Source: Enterococcus ureasiticus (lineage in GTDB: Bacteria > Bacillota > Bacilli > Lactobacillales > Enterococcaceae). From it: DNA of 64,000 nucleotides. This document shows, piece after piece, positions 46,926 through 57,317 of this stretch (its first letter is position 1; every line of letters begins with the position of its first letter). The DNA lies in contig NZ_MIJZ01000001.1 in assembly GCF_001730285.1 (NCBI RefSeq), forward strand, positions 868,001 through 932,000. Reading direction: 5' to 3'. The notes under the pieces were generated by a model. That model saw only the letters and a list, made by a program, of their open reading frames with translations. It did no database searches and was not told where the DNA came from. The translations under genes were made by a program, and so were the position numbers.

Positions 46926-47465
46926 TCATTTATCCGTTACTATTCTTTTAGCCATCCAAATATCAGGTTTGCCTAAACCATTCACATCTGGAAAAACACC
47001 AACAATTTGATACCCTAGCTTCTGGTAAAATTCATATGGATGGTGCTTGTAATTTTTTATGGTACTGATTTTTTTAAATGTCTCTTCATATAGATCTGTG
47101 TCACTTAAAGACGTAGCAGAAGTTTCATCATCAGATCCAAGATAGATCGTTATTCCCCCTTGCTTTTTAACTTCATTTTCCAAAGCCTGAACTAAGTCAG
47201 TTCCAACATTTCGATGCTGATATACAGGATCTACAACTAAAGGATGTAATTCCCAACCAGTTTTTCCATACTGTGGAATAGCACCGACAAACCCAATTAG
47301 ATGCTGTCCTTCGATAGCACCAAGAGCAATTCTTTCTTCTGCGAATAATCCTTCAATTTCTTGACTTGCTAGTGTGGGATAATCATCTGGCCAAGTTACT
47401 GATAATAACTTGGCTAATTCCTGTTTATAAGAACTATCTGTTTGTGTTAATGGGATAATTTTCAA
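46926..47465 (-). CDS. AAC(6')-Ii-like aminoglycoside 6'-N-acetyltransferase
   Basis: 179-residue GNAT enzyme that closely resembles the intrinsic AAC(6')-Ii of Enterococcus faecium (182 residues, recalled from knowledge). Shared blocks in order are LTWPDDYPT-like at the N-terminus, GFVGAIPQYGKTGWELHPLVV, GGITIYLGSDDE, SDTDLYEETF, HPYEFYQKLGYQIVGV and GKPDIWMAK. Such enzymes acetylate the 6'-amino group of aminoglycosides using acetyl-CoA; whether this copy confers resistance is not shown. Start is TTG 47465 with GGAGG 8 bases upstream, so expression may be modest. No mobile element flanks it, consistent with a chromosomal gene. Confidence 0.87.
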   Translation of the reverse strand: MKIIPLTQTDSSYKQELAKLLSVTWPDDYPTLASQEIEGLFAEERIALGAIEGQHLIGFVGAIPQYGKTGWELHPLVVDPVYQHRNVGTDLVQALENEVKKQGGITIYLGSDDETSATSLSDTDLYEETFKKISTIKNYKHHPYEFYQKLGYQIVGVFPDVNGLGKPDIWMAKRIVTDK

Positions 47466-47482
47466 TTTTTACACCTCCAATC

Positions 47483-47882
47483 TTAGTAAACTTGATTATC
47501 TCTAATCTCAATAGTTGTTCCTTAGGAAGCTTGTAATTTAAACCAATGAGACATTTTCTATATGATAGATTACTTGATTTTCTTTCATTTAAAAACAAAG
47601 CACCTAGCTGTTGATATTTTTCTTTGGCAACCTTCAAATCGTCTACATTAAAACAAACGTGTGCTACACCTTCTGTTTCTTTGCTAAAAGGTACTGATAG
47701 CTGTCTATTTTTCTCAGTTTGAAGCTCTAGATAAAATTTTTCGGATTGCAATCAGCTATCATAACAACGTTCATGAACGTTCGTTGTTTCATTGACTAAT
47801 GTAAAACCAAGAACTTTTGTATAAAAGTCGAGGCTTTTTTGATACTTATTCGTTGTATACAAACATGATGGATTTGAAACAT
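47483..47882 (-). pseudogene. Broken VOC/glyoxalase-family gene
   Basis: The sequence reads as one VOC-domain protein only when frames are joined. ATG 47882 gives MFQIHHVC, then a shifted frame gives LYTTNKYQKSLDFYTKVLGF and NETTNVHERCYDS, an in-frame TGA (47752-47754), then LQSEKFYLELQTEK and VAHVCFNVDDLKVAKEKYQQLGA, and a further shift gives GTTIEIRDNQVY before a stop at 47483. At least three lesions mean it is dead. The remaining 105-codon open frame (47434-47751) overlaps the start of the AAC(6')-like gene and is not a real protein. Confidence 0.8.
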
Positions 47883-48012
47883 CCTCACGTCACTCCCTAA
47901 CCTCTCTTTAAATACGTCCCTAAACTATTAGGAATTGTTTCTATGAACTCAAATTAGTCACACATGTACTAAGTTATTTAGATTATACACTGTAATTTGC
48001 CCTAAGCTAAAT

Positions 48013-48060
48013 AAAGAGGTTGAAACAAAAGGAAAATACCTTTTGCCTCTAACCTCTTTT
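48013..48060 (-). terminator. Terminator downstream of oatA
   Basis: AAAGAGGTT (48013-48021) pairs with AACCTCTTT (48051-48059), with an inner CAAAAGG/CCTTTTG stem. Leftward it ends in a T-containing tract. Confidence 0.75.
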
Positions 48061-48066
48061 GAGTGA

Positions 48067-49935
48067 TTATTTTACAACTTGCTTCGCAATAAAACTTGAA
48101 TACTTCACTTGACCATCCACATTTGGATGCACACGATCATCATAAAACCACTCTTCATGCTCATTACTGTAGTCATACCAGTCGATAATAACAAGATTTT
48201 TGTATTTCTTTTTCATTGTTTCAAGCATAGCGTTGACTTCATTTTGCCATCTCCGTGTTGGAACGCGGACATTGATCCAATAGACTTTGCGATTAGGACC
48301 GATTGCTGTCATAAACTCATCAAATTGAGCTTCGGTGAATGAACCATTCGTTCCTAGACCAACTAAAACATTATCTTTTAATAGCTTTTCTTTATCTAAC
48401 TTTTCAATGACTGGAGTACTAGTATAAAGCTGTCTGCCAACTTCGCCGTCCACAATCATCTTAGGAAAAATTTCCTGTAGACCTGAGGCAGCATCCAAAA
48501 TAACTGAATCTCCAAAAGCTGTGATTTCCATCCCCTGTGCTTTCTTGATTTCTTCTGCTGTTAAATCAAAGTTCGCTTCTGGTGCTGGGCTTGACTGTTT
48601 TGTCGAGTCTTTTGTTTTCCCTTCGTTTTTAGCTTTTTCCTCTGCTTTTCGTTGTTCTGCTTTCTTTTTGTTCGCTTCAATATTTTTTTGTAGCTGTTGT
48701 TGTTCAGCAGTGACTTCATTTGAAGGTGCAATAGCTAACGCGAAAAGAGCAAAACAGGACAAAACAAGACTGATCAATGCAGTCATTTTAGGAATTGTGA
48801 GCCAAGGTTTGTGGAAAAAATCTTTGATAGCAAACCATGTATACTGATAATAAAACTTGCCTAATGGTTTTTCAATAAAACGATATGACAGTTCACTGAT
48901 TCCTAAAATCAATGCAATTTCAATTAACGAATGTAACAATACGTGATCGCTTAGATTTTGAATTTTTGCTTCATAAAAAATCATGACTGGAAATTGATAT
49001 AAATAAATTCCATAACTTCTTTTTCCAAACCATGTGAACACTGGATTTGTTAACCAGCGATTAAGATCAGCACCTGGATGTGCCGTGACTGCAACCAGAA
49101 TCGTTGCAAAAATACTAACGATGAACATACCGCCATAATATACAAAAGCAAAATGGTCTGCCAAAAATAAAAATGATAGTAACAAAACAACTAAAGAAGC
49201 AATTCCTACACCATTTAGCAACGTCTTCGCTTTTATAGGGATTTCTTCTTTTAAACGGAAACTTGGCCAAACAAACGCCAAGCCACTTCCCATCAGGATC
49301 GAAAATAGCCGTGTATCCGTTCCATAATAAACTCTCGTAGGATCAGCACCTGGAGTGTACAGAACGGCCATCAAAATACCTGAACCAACAGCGAGTGCCA
49401 TAATCAACCCGAAAATTTTTCCGCTGTGTTTAATGTACTTTTTAAGAACAATAAATAACAAGGGCCAAATCAAATAATTCTGTGCTTCAACAGCAAGAGA
49501 CCAAATATGAGTAAATGGTGACTGCGTTGTAAAACGGTCAAAATAAGAAAACCCTCTAAAAATCTGCCACCAGTTATTATAGTAGAGTACACTACTGGCG
49601 ACCACACTGCGAAGGTTATTCAATAAGTCTCTTTGAAAAAGTACGATATAAGCTGATGCGGCAATCAACATAGCAATTAGACCGGGGTATAGTCGTTTCA
49701 TCCGGCGTATATAAAAACCTTTTACATCGATTGTTTCAGTCTGAAGCCATTCTTGCCTCAATAAATCCGTAATCAAATATCCAGAAACTGCAAAAAAAAT
49801 AGGGACGCCTAAATAGCCCCCGTGCATTATATTAGGGAACAAGTGATACAGAATCACACCGACGACCGCGATTGTTCGAATCCCATCGAACCCGGTAATA
49901 TAACGGCGTTTGTCTAATCTTTTTTTATTATTCAT
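48067..49935 (-). CDS. oatA: OatA-like peptidoglycan O-acetyltransferase
   Basis: 622 residues. The N-terminal acyltransferase-3 domain (about residues 10-360, roughly 10-11 helices) has FDGIRTIAVVGVILYH and FFAVSGYLITDLL. A charged Lys/Glu linker of about 60 residues follows one more helix (about 380-400). The extracellular SGNH esterase-like domain runs from about 455 to 622, with the Ser in TAFGDSVIL, GLGTNG, and the DDRVHPN Asp-His pair. OatA proteins O-acetylate muramic acid and give lysozyme tolerance in Gram-positives. The upstream ribosome site is weak. It is monocistronic. Confidence 0.92.
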   Translation of the reverse strand: MNNKKRLDKRRYITGFDGIRTIAVVGVILYHLFPNIMHGGYLGVPIFFAVSGYLITDLLRQEWLQTETIDVKGFYIRRMKRLYPGLIAMLIAASAYIVLFQRDLLNNLRSVVASSVLYYNNWWQIFRGFSYFDRFTTQSPFTHIWSLAVEAQNYLIWPLLFIVLKKYIKHSGKIFGLIMALAVGSGILMAVLYTPGADPTRVYYGTDTRLFSILMGSGLAFVWPSFRLKEEIPIKAKTLLNGVGIASLVVLLLSFLFLADHFAFVYYGGMFIVSIFATILVAVTAHPGADLNRWLTNPVFTWFGKRSYGIYLYQFPVMIFYEAKIQNLSDHVLLHSLIEIALILGISELSYRFIEKPLGKFYYQYTWFAIKDFFHKPWLTIPKMTALISLVLSCFALFALAIAPSNEVTAEQQQLQKNIEANKKKAEQRKAEEKAKNEGKTKDSTKQSSPAPEANFDLTAEEIKKAQGMEITAFGDSVILDAASGLQEIFPKMIVDGEVGRQLYTSTPVIEKLDKEKLLKDNVLVGLGTNGSFTEAQFDEFMTAIGPNRKVYWINVRVPTRRWQNEVNAMLETMKKKYKNLVIIDWYDYSNEHEEWFYDDRVHPNVDGQVKYSSFIAKQVVK

Positions 49936-50447
49936 TTATATTTTCCAACTTTACTAGTATTCTTTTTTATAATCCGAGTAGTTTTTTAACAAAGGAAACA
50001 TGATTTTAAAATTGACAAATGATAAAAAAAATAAGTCGTGTTTGACCAAAAAAGGTGGTCGTTGAAGTGTAAAAAAATTTCTATCTGGCTCATGTTCTTT
50101 GACGGTCGTAGTTTTTCTGACCGATTTAATGTAGTAACTTAAATATACGTTCTTTCTGAACAAATGGCAAGGACTCTCCATCTGTTTTTTTATTTTTTTA
50201 AGTAAATTTTAGACATTTTCCGAATCTTTTTTATGGCTTTTTCTTAGTTTCTGTGAAACTCATTTTTGAATGCTAAAAGTTTTAGCTCTAGCTACGGCTA
50301 ATTTGTCTCTTTTTTACTTTTAGGAATCCAAATCTTTAATTTTAGTACATTAAAATTACTATGCATTCAGCCATAGACATTATTTTATAACCTGATTATT
50401 CTTAAAACCAAAAGACACTTTCCAAATAATAGAAAGTGTCTTTACAT
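49936..50447. other. Long intergenic region upstream of oatA
   Basis: About 510 AT-rich bases. A weak oatA promoter may lie near 49965-49990 (TTGTTA with TATAAA, leftward, 15-base spacing). A 75-codon frame at 49954-50181 lacks a ribosome site and any recognisable feature. A terminator hairpin lies at 50411-50443. Nothing else is evident. Confidence 0.5.
50411..50443. terminator. Hairpin terminator after the WxL remnant
   Basis: The perfect 12-bp stem AAAGACACTTTC (50411-50422) with GAAAGTGTCTTT (50432-50443) lies just past the stop of the decayed WxL gene on the leftward strand. Confidence 0.7.
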
Positions 50448-50783
50448 TTAATAGAACTTAGAGATTTGTTTATAATGTATTTTCCAACGTCCATACAATT
50501 TAAATTCAGTAGCATATACTTTAGTTGGTGACATCGTTAAAATAATGTCATTTCTTTCTTCAAATAAAACCGTCGTCAAACCAGAATTGGCTGTTTTATT
50601 ACCGAAAATTTATGTACTTGAATCATCCGTAATGGGTAACTCGAAAAACTCATTAATCTCACCTTTGTGTTGAAAGAAGATTCCATCTCCATTTATATCT
50701 CCATCACCTGTTTTTAATGGTTGTTTTAATTGAGCGGTCAAACGCCAGTGCTTTGAAATGGAGTTCACTTTCTTCCATGAATA
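50448..50783 (-). pseudogene. Remnant of a WxL-domain protein gene
   Basis: The leftward frame reads SWKKVNSISKHWRLTAQLKQ then PLKTGDGDINGDGIFFQHKG, an in-frame TAA (50610-50612), then IFGNKTANSGLTTVLFEERN and a normal stop at 50448. WRLTAQL-x-PL is the WxL signature with its usual following residues, so this looks like the last 105 codons of a surface-protein gene whose 5' part and signal peptide are gone. The upstream sequence runs straight into a TGA. It is unlikely to be expressed as protein. Confidence 0.6.
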
Positions 50784-50840
50784 TATATATATTCAATAAT
50801 AGACTAAAATGATCATAAAAAGACACTCCTTGTTTGATCG

Positions 50841-50895
50841 TTTTTTTGTTCACTATTATATAATCGATTCCTGTATACAATAGTGAACAAAAAAA
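50841..50895. promoter_or_regulatory. 17-bp perfect inverted repeat downstream of ilvA
   Basis: TTTTTTTGTTCACTATT (50841-50857) and its exact complement (50879-50895) flank 21 bases that contain TATAAT on the leftward strand. A leftward transcript would meet T residues before the stem and A residues after it, the opposite of an intrinsic terminator. It looks like a protein-binding operator or a relic of a small mobile element. Confidence 0.5.
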
Positions 50896-50924
50896 TACCT
50901 TAAAGAATTGCTACATGAAAATAA

Positions 50925-52178
50925 TTATACAAGTAACGCATATAATGAGGGATTATCACTTAGATCAATATAATTAGGATCAAATGTAGTCATTTTTTCT
51001 AATAAATTTGGTAACTCTTCTTTATTTTTCAATAGAATTCCTAGAACAACAGGTCCTGTTCCACGATTGACTTTTTTAGTATATTCAAAACGAGTGATAT
51101 CATCATTAGGTCCTAAAATATCTGTTACAAATTCTCTTAGTGCACCAGGACGCTGAGGAAAATTGATCACAAAATAATGTTTTAGTCCTTCAAAGATCAA
51201 TGAACGTTCCTCGATTTCTTCCATGCGATTGATATCGTTGTTTCCACCGCTAATAATGCAAACTACATTTTTTCCTTTTATGTCGTCTTTAACTAATTCT
51301 AAAGCAGAAACACTTAATGCCCCTGCTGGTTCTACAACGATTGCTTGTTTCGTATATAACTCTAAAATCGTTGAACAAACCTGGCCTTCGTCCACTGCCA
51401 ACAGAACGTCTACATGTTCAAGCGCATGTTCATAAGTCAAATCTCCAACTTGTTTGACTGCCGCTCCGTCTACAAATTTCTCGACACTGTCAAGCATTAC
51501 TGGTTTGCCTTGATCAAAAGCAGCACGCATCGATTGAGCTCCAAGTGGCTCTATTCCAACAACTGCTGTGGTTGGGCTCACACTCTTTGTGTACGTCGAA
51601 ACACCACTGACTAATCCACCACCTCCGATTGCGGCTAACATATAATCTACTTGAAATTCAGACTCTTTTGCTTCTTGAAATACTTCTACTGCTACTGTTC
51701 CTTGTCCAGCCATAATATTTAAATCATTAAAAGGATCAATAAATGCTTGATTATTCGCCTTGGCATATTCTTTAGCAGCTTTTGCAGAAGCATCAAAAGT
51801 GTCACCAATCAATTTAACTGTTACTTCATCTCCACCGAAAAAATTCACTTGAGAAACTTTTTGTTGTGGTGTGGTCGTCGGCATAAAAATTGTTGCCAGT
51901 ACTTTCATTTCATGACACGTATAGGCTACTCCTTGAGCGTGATTTCCTGCACTAGCACAGACTACTCCATTTTTTAGCATGTCGTGAGGTGTTCGTTTGA
52001 TTGCATAATATGCTCCTCTTAATTTGAATGAACGAACTTTTTGTAGATCTTCTCTTTTTAAATAAACATTGCATTGATACTTTTGTGATAGATACATATC
52101 GTACTGTAATGGTGTTTTCGTTACGACATTTTTTAGCGTATCATACGCTTCTTCGATATTTTCTTTTGTTAATTTCAC
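50925..52178 (-). CDS. ilvA: Threonine deaminase (biosynthetic)
   Basis: 417-residue PLP enzyme that makes 2-oxobutanoate, the entry to isoleucine. The PLP lysine is in VRSFKLRGAYYA, and the phosphate loop is IGGGGLVSG. A C-terminal ACT-like regulatory domain is present (HYFVINFPQRPGALREFV), as in isoleucine-inhibited forms. I start at GTG 52178 with GAGG 8 bases upstream; the frame extends to 52241. It is the last gene of the ilv operon, separated from ilvC by a palindrome. Confidence 0.93.
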   Translation of the reverse strand: MKLTKENIEEAYDTLKNVVTKTPLQYDMYLSQKYQCNVYLKREDLQKVRSFKLRGAYYAIKRTPHDMLKNGVVCASAGNHAQGVAYTCHEMKVLATIFMPTTTPQQKVSQVNFFGGDEVTVKLIGDTFDASAKAAKEYAKANNQAFIDPFNDLNIMAGQGTVAVEVFQEAKESEFQVDYMLAAIGGGGLVSGVSTYTKSVSPTTAVVGIEPLGAQSMRAAFDQGKPVMLDSVEKFVDGAAVKQVGDLTYEHALEHVDVLLAVDEGQVCSTILELYTKQAIVVEPAGALSVSALELVKDDIKGKNVVCIISGGNNDINRMEEIEERSLIFEGLKHYFVINFPQRPGALREFVTDILGPNDDITRFEYTKKVNRGTGPVVLGILLKNKEELPNLLEKMTTFDPNYIDLSDNPSLYALLV

Positions 52179-52210
52179 CAAATTTTCCTCACCCTTTTTT
52201 ATTATGTAAA

Positions 52211-52238
52211 AGGTTGAGAAAAATATTTTTCTCAACCT
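52211..52238 (-). terminator. 28-base perfect palindrome between ilvC and ilvA
   Basis: AGGTTGAGAAAAAT (52211-52224) and its exact complement abut. As RNA it gives a strong hairpin ending in a short T run (TTTTA), just before the ilvA ribosome site. It may be a leaky terminator that lowers ilvA expression, or an mRNA-stabilising stem. Confidence 0.6.
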
Positions 52239-52249
52239 CATTTATTAGT

Positions 52250-53299
<1,050 letters not shown>

Positions 53300-53782
53300 T
53301 TAGTTGTTGCCTCTGGTAAACCCCGTAACGCCTGTTCGAGCTAGTTGTTTGATTCCGTATGGTGCGACCACGTCAACAAAGGCGCTGATTTTTTCGCTTG
53401 TCCCTGTGACTTGAATCACGACTGAGCGTGTACCGACATCGATAACGTTCGCTCTAAATGGATCGATCACAGAAAATAATTCTGCTCGTACAGCAGCTGG
53501 TGCATTGACTTTGACTAATGCTAATTCTCTTTCTAAATGTGGTTCATCCGTTATATCGGAAACTTTGATTACATCGATTTGCTTGTTCAATTGCTTGGTG
53601 ACTTGTTCACTTTCATTTAGATCGGCGACTTGAACAATGATCGTGATTCTCGAAACATTCTCTAATTCTGTCGGTCCGACTGAGATACTGTCGATATTGA
53701 CTTGCCTACGTGTTAGAACACCACTGAAGCGATTCAAGACACCGGAATTATTATTGACTGTTGCGGTAATGATTCGTCTCAT
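53300..53782 (-). CDS. ilvN: Acetolactate synthase small subunit
   Basis: 160-residue regulatory subunit with an N-terminal ACT domain (ITATVNNNSGVLNRFSGVL, ITIIVQVADLNESEQV) that mediates valine feedback on IlvB. I start at ATG 53782 (MRRIITATV), one base past the ilvB stop, with GGGGGTGG upstream. The open frame extends further into ilvB but is not coding there. Confidence 0.95.
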   Translation of the reverse strand: MRRIITATVNNNSGVLNRFSGVLTRRQVNIDSISVGPTELENVSRITIIVQVADLNESEQVTKQLNKQIDVIKVSDITDEPHLERELALVKVNAPAAVRAELFSVIDPFRANVIDVGTRSVVIQVTGTSEKISAFVDVVAPYGIKQLARTGVTGFTRGNN

Positions 53783-53783
53783 T

Positions 53784-55478
53784 TTAGTCCACCCCCAGCA
53801 TTTGATAGTTTGCTTTGCCCGCTGGAACCATTGGTAAAACATGTTCCGTCGGTGAAACCATGACTTCAATCAACAATGGTCCTGTTTCTTTAAATGCTTC
53901 TGTCAACTCAGTCTCGATAGTTTCGGGATCCTCTATTCTAAGACCTTTGATATGATAGGCTTCTGCCATCTTCACAAAATCCGGTTGAGAAGTGAAAACT
54001 GATTCCGAACGGCGTTCATTGAAGAAGCTTTCCTGCCATTGACGTACCATTCCCAATGATTGGTTATTCAAAATCACAATTTTGATTGGAATATTGTATA
54101 TATTTAAAATGGCTAATTCTTGATTTGTCATTTGGAAACCACCATCACCAACAAAAAGGACAACTTCTTTATCTGGACAACCTAATTTTGCCCCAATTGC
54201 AGCTGGTACACCGTACCCCATTGTGCCAAGTCCACCACTTGTTATCAGTTGTTTTTCATTTTTAAATGGGTAAAACTGAGCAGCCCACATTTGGTGTTGA
54301 CCTACATCAGTTGCTACAATTGCTTCCCCGTTTGTCAGCTCACCAATAAATTCAATGACTTTTTGGGGTTTGATTTCCGCTGTTTGTTCCTTATCATATT
54401 TGAATGGATGTAATTTTTTTCTTGAAAGGTTTAGTTTTTTCCAATCTGTACAGTCCGAGCATTCAATATCGTTTTTCAACATTTCCTTTAATGTTTCTTT
54501 GACATCTGCCACAATCGGGATTTGTGTATCAATGATTTTTCCAATTTCTGCTGGATCGATATCGACATGAGCAATCACTGCATTAGAAGCAAATTCTTTA
54601 GGGGCACTAGCCAACCGGTCATCAAAACGAGAACCTAGATTAATCAGCAGATCGCAATCGGTCAAGGCCATGTTAGCCGCAAAAGATCCATGCATTCCAC
54701 CCATACCTAAAAATAGTTCATTTTCTGTCGGGACAGCTCCTAGACCAAGTAAGGTACTTAGTGCTGGGACTTGATATTTATTGATGAATTCTACTAATTC
54801 TTTACCAGCATCTGCATGTAAAACGCCTGCACCAACCAATACCAATGGCTTTTTGGCAACTGCCAAGGCTTCCATTAGTTTTTTTACCTGAAGTTTATTA
54901 GGTTTCACTGTTGGCTGATAGCTTGGTAAATTTAATTTCACTTCGCTATCTACAGCCGCTTCCATGATCGTCATATCTTTAGGTAAATCGATTACGACTG
55001 GTCCTTTTCTACCGGTTGTCGCAATATGAAAAGCTTCCTCGATGATTCGTGGTAATTCTTTAGTCTCCCGAACTTGGTAATTGTTTTTAGTAATCGGCAT
55101 TGTCAGCCCAATGACATCTGCTTCTTGAAAAGCATCTTTACCAATACCCTCTGTAACGACTTGGCCCGTGAAAACAACCATTGGAATCGAATCACTCATC
55201 GCATCAGCAATACCAGTGATCGCATTTGTCGCACCTGGACCACTAGTTACGATTACTACACCAGGTTTTCCAGTAGCTTTGGCATATCCTTCTGCAGCAT
55301 GAACAGCTCCTTGTTCATGCCGCGTCAAAATATGAGGAATATCTCTGTCGTATAATGCATCGTATAGAGGGAGCACCGCTCCACCAGGATATCCAAAAAT
55401 CATTTCTACATTTTGTTTCAGCAATGCATCAATCAAAATTCTTGACCCATTTTTCATTTTTCTCTGTTGTTCAGCCAT
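53784..55478 (-). CDS. ilvB: Acetolactate synthase large subunit
   Basis: 564-residue TPP- and FAD-dependent enzyme that condenses pyruvate to acetolactate or acetohydroxybutyrate. The N-terminal Glu is in GYPGGAVLPLYDAL/TRHEQGAVHAAEGYA, and the TPP motif GDGGFQMTNQELAIL...NN is near residue 435. The presence of IlvN next door and the biosynthetic operon context separate it from catabolic AlsS. GGAGGG precedes the ATG, 14 bases after the ilvD stop. Confidence 0.96.
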   Translation of the reverse strand: MAEQQRKMKNGSRILIDALLKQNVEMIFGYPGGAVLPLYDALYDRDIPHILTRHEQGAVHAAEGYAKATGKPGVVIVTSGPGATNAITGIADAMSDSIPMVVFTGQVVTEGIGKDAFQEADVIGLTMPITKNNYQVRETKELPRIIEEAFHIATTGRKGPVVIDLPKDMTIMEAAVDSEVKLNLPSYQPTVKPNKLQVKKLMEALAVAKKPLVLVGAGVLHADAGKELVEFINKYQVPALSTLLGLGAVPTENELFLGMGGMHGSFAANMALTDCDLLINLGSRFDDRLASAPKEFASNAVIAHVDIDPAEIGKIIDTQIPIVADVKETLKEMLKNDIECSDCTDWKKLNLSRKKLHPFKYDKEQTAEIKPQKVIEFIGELTNGEAIVATDVGQHQMWAAQFYPFKNEKQLITSGGLGTMGYGVPAAIGAKLGCPDKEVVLFVGDGGFQMTNQELAILNIYNIPIKIVILNNQSLGMVRQWQESFFNERRSESVFTSQPDFVKMAEAYHIKGLRIEDPETIETELTEAFKETGPLLIEVMVSPTEHVLPMVPAGKANYQMLGVD

Positions 55479-55491
55479 GAGCTTCCCTCCT

Positions 55492-57183
55492 TTAGTCTAG
55501 CAAATCTTCTGGAATCTGCATGATTCCTCCCGTATGAGCTGACGTTACCAAAGCCGTGTATCGAGCTAAGTATCCTGTTTTTACTTTTGCTTTGAATTTC
55601 GGTAATTGATCATTTCTTTTCGCCAACTCTTCATCAGAAACATGTAATTCCAGTGTTCGATTTATCAAATCAATTTCAATTTCATCGCCATCTTCAACTA
55701 ACGCAATCGGACCGCCTGCTGCAGCTTCTGGAGAAATATGCCCCACTGCTATTCCGCGGGTTGCTCCTGAAAAGCGGCCATCGGTAATCAAAGCGACATC
55801 TTTTCCTAAACCTCGTCCGACGATACTGGATGTTGGTGCTAACATTTCCGGCATACCTGGTCCGCCTTTTGGCCCTTCGTAACGAATAACCACAACATGA
55901 CCTTTTTTAACAGTATGATCATCGATTGCTGCAACAGCTTCATCATGAGAACTGAAACAAATCGCTTTACCTACAAATTTTTTGATAGACGGGTCTACTC
56001 CACCAACTTTGATCACGCTGCCTTTTGGTGCAATGTTTCCATACAAGATCGATAAGCCACCTACTGGGCTGTATGGATTTTCTTTTGGATGGATAACTTC
56101 TTCGTTTTTGATTACAGCATCCTGAACATTTTCACGAATTGTTTTTCCAGTAACTGTGATACGGTCTGGATGGATTGCGTTGCCTAAGTCTACTAACTCT
56201 TTCATAATCGCTGGAACACCTCCTGCTTCATGAACATCATGCATTGAGTAAGCAGATGACGGGGCAATTTTTGATAGATAAGGAACGCGTTCAGCAATCG
56301 CATTAACTTCTTCTAAGTTGTATTCGATCTCTGCTTCATTAGCAATCGCTAAGGTATGCAAAACTGTATTCGTTGAGCCGCCCATTGCCATATCTAACGC
56401 AAACGCATCATCGATGGCTTCTTTCGTAATAATGTCTCGTGGTTTGATTTGTTTTTTGACTAGATCCATCAAATGAAAAGCAGATTGTCTAACAAGTTCT
56501 CTACGTTCATCTGATACAGCTAAAATCGTTCCATTTCCAGGTAATGCCATTCCTAAAACTTCCATCAAACAATTCATTGAGTTTGCTGTAAACATCCCAG
56601 CACATGACCCACAAGTTGGACAGGCATTTTGCTCCATAAAGTTAAATTCCTCTTCAGTCATTTTACCTTCTTTAAAGGTTCCCACCGCTTCAAACATATT
56701 CGAAAGTGTCAGCGTATGTCCTGTTGGATCAATGCCTGCTTTCATTGGTCCACCTGAACAAAAAATTGCTGGTACATTCGTTCGAACACTAGCCATCAAC
56801 ATCCCTGGAGTGATTTTGTCACAGTTAGGAATATAGAATACGCCATCAAACCAATGGGCATTAATCACGGTTTCAGCTGCATCTGCAATAACTTCTCTAC
56901 TAGGTAATGAATAACGCATGCCAATATGTCCCATAGCAATACCGTCATCTACACCAATCGTGTTAAATTCGAAAGGGATTCCTCCAGCTTCACGAATTGC
57001 TTCTTTGGCAACATCTGCTAACTCTCTTAAATGCACATGTCCTGGCACTATATCAATATAAGAATTACAAATGGCTATAAACGGTTTGTTCATATCTTTG
57101 GCATTTTTTACCTGCCCAGTTGCATAGAGCAAGCTTCTGGCGGGAGCCGCCTCGATTCCTTTTTTGATTTTATCACTACGCAT
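55492..57183 (-). CDS. ilvD: Dihydroxy-acid dehydratase
   Basis: 563-residue Fe-S enzyme, the third common step of valine/isoleucine synthesis and source of ketoisovalerate. The cluster cysteines are in [13 protein letters not shown] and [17 protein letters not shown], and the conserved [19 protein letters not shown] is near the C-terminus. GGAG lies about 10 bases before the ATG. It is the first structural gene after the attenuator and should respond to branched-chain amino acid supply. Confidence 0.97.
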   Translation of the reverse strand: MRSDKIKKGIEAAPARSLLYATGQVKNAKDMNKPFIAICNSYIDIVPGHVHLRELADVAKEAIREAGGIPFEFNTIGVDDGIAMGHIGMRYSLPSREVIADAAETVINAHWFDGVFYIPNCDKITPGMLMASVRTNVPAIFCSGGPMKAGIDPTGHTLTLSNMFEAVGTFKEGKMTEEEFNFMEQNACPTCGSCAGMFTANSMNCLMEVLGMALPGNGTILAVSDERRELVRQSAFHLMDLVKKQIKPRDIITKEAIDDAFALDMAMGGSTNTVLHTLAIANEAEIEYNLEEVNAIAERVPYLSKIAPSSAYSMHDVHEAGGVPAIMKELVDLGNAIHPDRITVTGKTIRENVQDAVIKNEEVIHPKENPYSPVGGLSILYGNIAPKGSVIKVGGVDPSIKKFVGKAICFSSHDEAVAAIDDHTVKKGHVVVIRYEGPKGGPGMPEMLAPTSSIVGRGLGKDVALITDGRFSGATRGIAVGHISPEAAAGGPIALVEDGDEIEIDLINRTLELHVSDEELAKRNDQLPKFKAKVKTGYLARYTALVTSAHTGGIMQIPEDLLD

Positions 57184-57285
57184 TTTTCATCCACTCCAAT
57201 TCAGTTATCCCCAGAAGAACTCATTTTTGATTCTTCGGATTCATTTTCTTATTTATTCTGCTCGCCTCTTTATAAAACTTTCTAC

Positions 57286-57317
57286 AAAAAAAACATCCCA
57301 TCGATTGAATGGGATGT
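57286..57317 (-). terminator. ilv attenuator terminator
   Basis: The perfect 9-bp stem ACATCCCAT (57293-57301) with ATGGGATGT (57309-57317) and a 7-base loop is followed leftward by about eight T. It stands about 100 bases before ilvD and after the leader peptide. Confidence 0.88.

Noticed and set aside
47434-47751. 105-codon VOC-like frame taken as a real gene
   Set aside because: The rest of the VOC domain is readable upstream across a TGA and in other frames downstream, so this is a fragment of a dead gene.
49954-50181. 75-codon leftward frame upstream of oatA
   Set aside because: No ribosome site, basic and aromatic-rich composition typical of AT-rich non-coding DNA, and no family resemblance.
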